DNA from: Thermohalobaculum sp964576075 | GTDB taxonomy: Bacteria > Pseudomonadota > Alphaproteobacteria > Rhodobacterales > Rhodobacteraceae | Direction of reading: 5' to 3' | Assembly (NCBI GenBank): GCA_964576075.1 | Contig: CAZNTX010000009.1 | Coordinates: 5,080 to 69,079, forward strand | Length of the DNA stretch: 64,000 nucleotides | Shown: piece after piece, positions 59,710 through 64,000 of the stretch | How the letters are laid out: each line of letters begins with the position of its first letter | Position numbering within the stretch: position 1 is the stretch's first letter | Translations under genes and position numbers: made by a program | Notes under the pieces: model-generated | What the model saw: the letters and a program-made list of their open reading frames with translations, nothing else | The model's database searches: none | What the model was told of the DNA's origin: nothing

Positions 59710-62700
59710 ATGACCAAGAAGATGCTCATCGACGCCACCCACCCGGAGGAGACCCGGGTCGTGGTGGCCGACGGAAACAAGGTCGAAGACTTTGATTTCG
59801 AATCGATCAACAAGCGCCAGCTCGCGGGGAACATCTACCTCGCCAAGGTGACCCGGGTGGAGCCGTCGCTGCAGGCGGCCTTCGTCGAATACGGCGGCAA
59901 CCGGCACGGCTTCCTCGCCTTCGCCGAGATCCACCCGGACTACTACCAGATCCCGATGGCCGACCGCGAGGCGCTCCTCGCCGAGGAGGAGCGCGCGGCC
60001 AAGGCCGAGGCCGCCTCCGAGGAGGCCGAGGCCGAGGCGCCGGCGAAGAAGTCCCGCTCGCGCCGCAGGTCGAAGGACAAGGAGAAAGAGCCGGCCGAGG
60101 CGAAGGCCGAGGAGACCCCCGCCAAGCCCGCCCGCCGCCGCCGGACGAAGAAGGCGGCCGAGGCGGAGGAGGCCGAGGCGCCGAAGACCGAGCCCGCCGC
60201 CGAGGCGCCGGCCGAGGCCGAGACCGCCGAGGCCGAGGCGAAACCCCGCCGCAAACGCCGCTCCGGCAGCGGCCGCCGCCAGGCCAGCGCCGGCTCGCTC
60301 GACGTGATCGACCTCGAGGCCGAGGGCGCGGCGCCGGAGCCCGGCGCCGTCCCGAAGGGTCTCGAGATCGCGGCCCCCGAGGGCGACGCCCCCGAAGGCG
60401 AGACCGGCGCTCCGGAGGCTCCGGAAGAGGCCCCCGCCCCAGCGCCCGAGGCCGAGCCCGCCGCGAGCGCCACCGAGACCGCCGGCGCCCCCGATGCCGG
60501 CGACCCCGCGCCCGCCGACGAGGTGCTCGCAGGCGAAGCCGACGCCGCGCCCGCGGAGACGCTCGACGCCGCCCTCGGCGCCGTGCCGGAGGACGCCTCC
60601 GACCCCGCCGGCCTGCCCGAGGCGCCCGCAGAGCTCGCCGCCCCCGAGGCCGAGCCGACGCCCGTCCCGGACAGCCCCGTCCCCGGCGAGGACCCCGCCG
60701 AGGCGGCCCCCGAAGAGGCGGGAGAGGACGGCCCCGAGGAGGACGACACGCCCCCCTCCGGCCCCCGCTCCATCGCCGAGGCGAGCGGGCTCGACGAGGA
60801 GACCGTCGCCGAGGACATCGCCCCGGCCGAGGGCGACGCCGAGCCGGAGGCGAAGCCGAAGCGCAGCCGAGGCGGCGCCAAGCGCACCCGCTCCCGCAAG
60901 CCCCGCGAGGAGGAGCCCGAGGAGGCCGCGGAGGCGGCCGACGAGTCCCCCATCGAGGAGGCCGGCGCCGAAGACCCCCGCGAGGAGCTGATCCGCGAGC
61001 GCACGATCCGCAAGCGCCGCTACCGCATCCAGGACGTGATCAAGGTCCGCCAGATCCTCCTCGTGCAGGTCGTCAAGGAGGAGCGCGGCAACAAGGGCGC
61101 GGCGCTCACCACCTATCTCTCCCTCGCCGGGCGCTACTGCGTGCTGATGCCCAACACGGCTCGCGGCGGCGGCATCTCCCGCAAGATCACCAACGCGCCC
61201 GACCGCAAGCGCCTGCGCGAGGTGGTCTCGACGCTCGAAGTGCCGAAGGGCATGGGCCTCATCGTCCGCACCGCCGGCGCCGAGCGCACCAAGCCCGAGA
61301 TCAAGCGCGACTACGAGTTCCTGCTGCGCCAGTGGGAGCAGATCCGCGAGCTCACGCTGAAGTCGATCGCCCCCTGCCTGATCTACGAGGAAGGCTCGCT
61401 GATCAAACGCTCGATCCGCGACATCTACTCCAAGGAGATCGACGAGGTCCTCGTCGAGGGCGAGGCCGGCTATCGCGAGGCCAAGGACTACATGAAGATG
61501 CTGACGCCTTCGCACGCGAAGAACGTCAAGCAATACTCGGATACGGTGCCGCTCTTCATCCGCTATCAGGTGGAGAGCTACCTCAACGGGATGTTCTCGC
61601 CGGTCGTGCAGCTCAAATCCGGCGGCTATATCGTGATCGGCATCACCGAGGCGCTGGTCGCGATCGACGTGAACTCCGGGCGCTCCACCAAGGAGGGCTC
61701 GGTCGAGGACACCGCGCTCAAGACCAATCTGGAGGCCGCCGACGAGGTGGCCCGCCAGCTGCGCCTGCGCGATCTCGCGGGCCTCATCGTGATCGACTTC
61801 ATCGACATGGACGAGGGCCGCAACAACCGCGCCGTCGAGAAGCGCATGAAGGAGCGGCTGAAGACCGACCGCGCGCGCATTCAGATCGGGCGCATCTCCG
61901 GCTTCGGCCTCATGGAGATGTCGCGCCAGCGCCTGCGCCCAGGCATGCTCGAGGCGTCGACGAAGCCCTGCCCCTCCTGCCACGGCACCGGCACCATCCG
62001 CTCCGACGAGAGCCTCGCCCTCGCCATCCTGCGCGAGGTCGAGGAGCAGGGCGTGCGCGACCGCTTCAAGGAGGTGATGGTCACCTGCCCGACCGACATC
62101 GCCAATTTCCTGATCAACGCCAAGCGCGCCCATATCGCCCGGATCGAGGACCGCCACGGCCTCAAGGTCAGCGTCTTCGGCGATCCCGGCCTCGTGAGCC
62201 CCGACTACAAGCTGGAGAAGGTGAAGGCCCCCGCGCGCGAGGCGCAGGCCTCGACGGAGGTGATCACCGCCGCCTCCGCCCTCGCGCCGAAGCCCGCGGA
62301 GGAGCCCGCCGAGCCCGCCCCCTCCGGCGAGCGCACCGCCCCGGCCCCCGCGCCGGAGGCCCGTGGCGGCGACACCGACGGCGACGGCAAGCGCCGCCGG
62401 CGCGGCAAGCGCGGCGGACGCCGTCGCCGCGGGCGGAACGGCGAGGGCCAGGAGGGCGAGATCCGCCAGACCGGCGAGGCCGAGGCCGAGGCCGAGGCGG
62501 GCGCCGAGGACCGGGACGAGACCGCCGCCGCCGACGCTCCCGAAGCCGCCGCAGAGCGGGAGCCGGACGCCGCCGCCGCTTCGGAACCCGCAGCGCCCGA
62601 GACCTCCGGCGAGGCGGCCCCAGAGCCCGAGGCGAAGCCGAAGCGGGCCCGCGGCGGCCGCCGAGGCCAGTCCCGCCGCGGCGCCAAGGCCGAAGACGCC

Positions 62701-63027
62701 CCCGCCGCGCCGGCGCCCGAAGCCTCCGCCGACCAGGAGCCCGAGCCCCCCACTGCACCTGCGCCGGAGGCCGCCGAGGGCGAGGCCGCCACGCCCGAGC
62801 CGACGGCGGCGGAGCCTCAGGCCGCGCCCGCGGGGAGCGATGACGACCCCGGCGCCGCCGAGGCCGCACCCGAGCCGGAAGCCGCGGCGGACGGTGAGAC
62901 CGGGGAGGCCGCCTCCAGTGGCGGCCCGGCCGAGGCCGACACCGAAACGGCGCCGTCGGAGGAGGCCCACGAGGCCGACGGCCCGGCCAAGCCGAAGCGC
63001 CGCGGCTGGTGGAGCTTCGGCTTCTGA
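59710..63027 (+). CDS. rne: ribonuclease E
   Basis: The 1105-residue endoribonuclease starts MTKKMLIDATHPEETRVVV. The S1 domain is split: after residue about 90 comes an acidic Glu/Ala/Pro-rich insert of about 335 residues, before RKRRYRIQDVIKVRQ near 430 resumes it. The catalytic core keeps ALVAIDVNSGRSTKEG and LIVIDFIDMD (the magnesium-binding Asp pair) and the zinc-link CPSCHGTG. The C-terminal 270 residues are a low-complexity scaffold with an Arg-rich patch (GKRRRRGKRGGRRRRGRNGE), ending in WWSFGF. It is the core of mRNA decay and rRNA processing, and the tail probably binds RNA and degradosome partners. Confidence 0.97.
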   Translation: MTKKMLIDATHPEETRVVVADGNKVEDFDFESINKRQLAGNIYLAKVTRVEPSLQAAFVEYGGNRHGFLAFAEIHPDYYQIPMADREALLAEEERAAKAEAASEEAEAEAPAKKSRSRRRSKDKEKEPAEAKAEETPAKPARRRRTKKAAEAEEAEAPKTEPAAEAPAEAETAEAEAKPRRKRRSGSGRRQASAGSLDVIDLEAEGAAPEPGAVPKGLEIAAPEGDAPEGETGAPEAPEEAPAPAPEAEPAASATETAGAPDAGDPAPADEVLAGEADAAPAETLDAALGAVPEDASDPAGLPEAPAELAAPEAEPTPVPDSPVPGEDPAEAAPEEAGEDGPEEDDTPPSGPRSIAEASGLDEETVAEDIAPAEGDAEPEAKPKRSRGGAKRTRSRKPREEEPEEAAEAADESPIEEAGAEDPREELIRERTIRKRRYRIQDVIKVRQILLVQVVKEERGNKGAALTTYLSLAGRYCVLMPNTARGGGISRKITNAPDRKRLREVVSTLEVPKGMGLIVRTAGAERTKPEIKRDYEFLLRQWEQIRELTLKSIAPCLIYEEGSLIKRSIRDIYSKEIDEVLVEGEAGYREAKDYMKMLTPSHAKNVKQYSDTVPLFIRYQVESYLNGMFSPVVQLKSGGYIVIGITEALVAIDVNSGRSTKEGSVEDTALKTNLEAADEVARQLRLRDLAGLIVIDFIDMDEGRNNRAVEKRMKERLKTDRARIQIGRISGFGLMEMSRQRLRPGMLEASTKPCPSCHGTGTIRSDESLALAILREVEEQGVRDRFKEVMVTCPTDIANFLINAKRAHIARIEDRHGLKVSVFGDPGLVSPDYKLEKVKAPAREAQASTEVITAASALAPKPAEEPAEPAPSGERTAPAPAPEARGGDTDGDGKRRRRGKRGGRRRRGRNGEGQEGEIRQTGEAEAEAEAGAEDRDETAAADAPEAAAEREPDAAAASEPAAPETSGEAAPEPEAKPKRARGGRRGQSRRGAKAEDAPAAPAPEASADQEPEPPTAPAPEAAEGEAATPEPTAAEPQAAPAGSDDDPGAAEAAPEPEAAADGETGEAASSGGPAEADTETAPSEEAHEADGPAKPKRRGWWSFGF

Positions 63028-63038
63028 CCCCGCCCAGG

Positions 63039-63064
63039 GGCCCTCGACCCTTCGGTCGGGGGCC
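63039..63064 (+). terminator. hairpin after rne
   Basis: GGCCCTCGACC (63039-63049) pairs with GGTCGGGGGCC (63054-63064), with one T-G wobble, around a CTTC loop. It starts 12 bases after the rne stop. No T-tract follows, but the stem and position fit termination. Confidence 0.55.
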
Positions 63065-63791
63065 GGCCTGCCAAGCGCGCTGTCCCGATCCGCGCCCGAG
63101 CCCGCCTCCCCCGACCGGCAAACCCGCATACCGTCACGACCCGACGGAGAGCGCCCCGGGGCCGCCGCCACCCGCGGCGAGCATCCCGGGCGGCCCCCTC
63201 CGATAGCGCTCAGGCGGGCGTGCCGCGCGGGAGTGCCGGATGCGGCGATCTCCACTCCCCTCGGGAACCGCCAGGGAGGCATTCCCGAGGCGTGCATCGG
63301 CGCTTCGGGAGGACGTCGCCGGCGTGGTGGCGAAAGCGCGTGCGCTCTCGTCCTGGAGGCCGACGAGGCGGCGCGCTGGCGGCCGGGACTTCCGAGCCCT
63401 TGCCCTGCCGGCTGCCGAGGCGCAGCTGTTGCCGTCCGTCAGCCGCCGAGGCTGCGATCGCGGCGCTCTCCCGGATGGGGCCGCACTGCCCCTCGAGCGG
63501 GTCACCGTCCTCGCTCGGCCGCTCGAGTGTGGATCGGCGTGGAATAAGGGCCCCGTCTGAGGGGGGATCGGCATCCAAACGGCCCCCCTGGCACTGGGGG
63601 TCAGCGTGCTCCCGAGGTTATCGGGGGCCGAGATTGGGACGCCGGGTGTGGAGACGAGCGCGAAGATCCGTCGCGCGCAGGTCGTTCACGGGCCACTCTC
63701 CGGGCAAGTCGGCCTTCGGCGCGCGGGCGGCGAGGGTTTTGTTGGCCAGCGGCGCAGCGGCTGGGGGACCAGGGCGCTCAGACGTCGATCG
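63065..63791. other. 727-base interval without a recognisable gene
   Basis: All six frames give Arg/Pro/Ser-rich translations without motifs. No tRNA, repeat or transposase piece is recognised. Confidence 0.5.
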
Positions 63792-63998
63792 CTACATCAT
63801 CGCGATCGCGTCGTGGATGAACTGAAGGGCGAGAGCGAGCTGGAGGACGCCGAAGACGGCGCCGAAGAGCTGGAGCGGAACGGGCCCGACGGCGCGCAGG
63901 ATCGCCTTGGAGCGCAGCATCAGCTGCCAGTTCACCACGATCAGCCCGAGGCCCATGGCGAGGATTCCGAGCTTGGTCTCGATGCCGGCGAAGGCCAC
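63792..63998 (-). CDS. MarC-like membrane protein, 3' part
   Basis: The frame is open to the window edge, so this is probably the C-terminal part of a longer gene, although an ATG at 63998 is visible. The 68 residues contain two hydrophobic segments (LGILAMGLGLIVVNWQLML and LQLFGAVFGVLQLALALQFI), a basic loop RSKAILRAVGP between them, and the end HDAIAMM. The pattern ..GP...L.R..G.....A.QF..D is that of the MarC/UPF0056 family C-terminus. The function of MarC proteins is not well defined. Confidence 0.45.
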   Translation of the reverse strand: MAFAGIETKLGILAMGLGLIVVNWQLMLRSKAILRAVGPVPLQLFGAVFGVLQLALALQFIHDAIAMM

Positions 63999-64000
63999 GG

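Noticed and set aside
1..64000. tRNA, rRNA, CRISPR array or intact prophage
   Set aside because: I saw no T-loop/anticodon-arm pattern, no regularly spaced repeats and no phage structural genes. A covariance or profile search would be needed to exclude a missed tRNA.

Overview
The window is chromosomal DNA of very high GC content. It points to an alphaproteobacterium of the Rhodobacterales type. The markers are a CtrA regulator with its partner SciP (DUF1153), the alphaproteobacterial F1-ATPase inhibitor subunit zeta (DUF1476), a 6S RNA beside a 5-formyltetrahydrofolate cyclo-ligase, three VPLPA-CTERM-type surface proteins, an RNase E with a large insert, and a GTTC-N7-GTTC (alphaproteobacterial LexA-type) motif. 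No species can be named from the sequence alone. I see no rRNA, tRNA, CRISPR array or intact prophage.

Layout. 0-3.8 kb: the 3' part of an ExeM/NucH-type extracellular nuclease, a VPLPA-CTERM protein and a membrane-anchored M15 peptidase. 3.8-6.6 kb: a gene-free stretch that starts with a perfect 34-bp-arm palindrome and holds decayed IS3- and IS630-family transposase pieces. 6.6-7.7 kb: ctrA and sciP in tandem. 7.8-24.2 kb: mainly housekeeping and metabolic genes (mnmA, M20 peptidase, asparaginase, HpcH/HpaI aldolase, SLC13/RCK transporter, caspase-like protein, yebC, YmdB-type phosphoesterase, cyclo-ligase with 6S RNA, purC, EF-hand protein, ATPase zeta). 24.4-27.8 kb: a photolyase/cryptochrome and a DUF2256 gene, separated by a lysine-rich M15-like protein and a frameshifted gene. 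27.8-34 kb: accA, a fasciclin protein, a second VPLPA-CTERM protein, ttcA and a modABC molybdate operon with a Mo-box-like dyad at its ribosome binding site. 34.3-41.3 kb: an Old Yellow Enzyme/TMADH-like demethylase paired with a GcvT/DmdA-like protein, a chemoreceptor and a two-domain rhodanese. 41.4-48.3 kb: a DUF922 zincin-like protein, a RamA-like corrinoid activator, a third VPLPA-CTERM protein, metY with a small lipoprotein, a leaderless subtilase and a 42-residue membrane peptide with a possible SOS box. 48.3-63 kb: recG, a GNAT gene, ligA, prfB, mrcA, amiC and rne. 63-64 kb: gene-poor, ending in the 3' end of a MarC-like gene.

How the genes fit together. Three themes recur. One-carbon and sulfur metabolism: the OYE/GcvT demethylation pair, the RamA-like activator, metY, the cyclo-ligase and the rhodanese. 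Cell envelope: M15 peptidases, PBP1a, amidase, CTERM proteins and fasciclin. Cell cycle and stress: ctrA-sciP, 6S RNA, and a possible SOS-controlled membrane peptide. The items that look least ordinary are that peptide, and three lysine-rich proteins without signal peptides (26.0, 41.4 and 54.6 kb). These lie among otherwise ordinary genes, and one of them is frameshifted.
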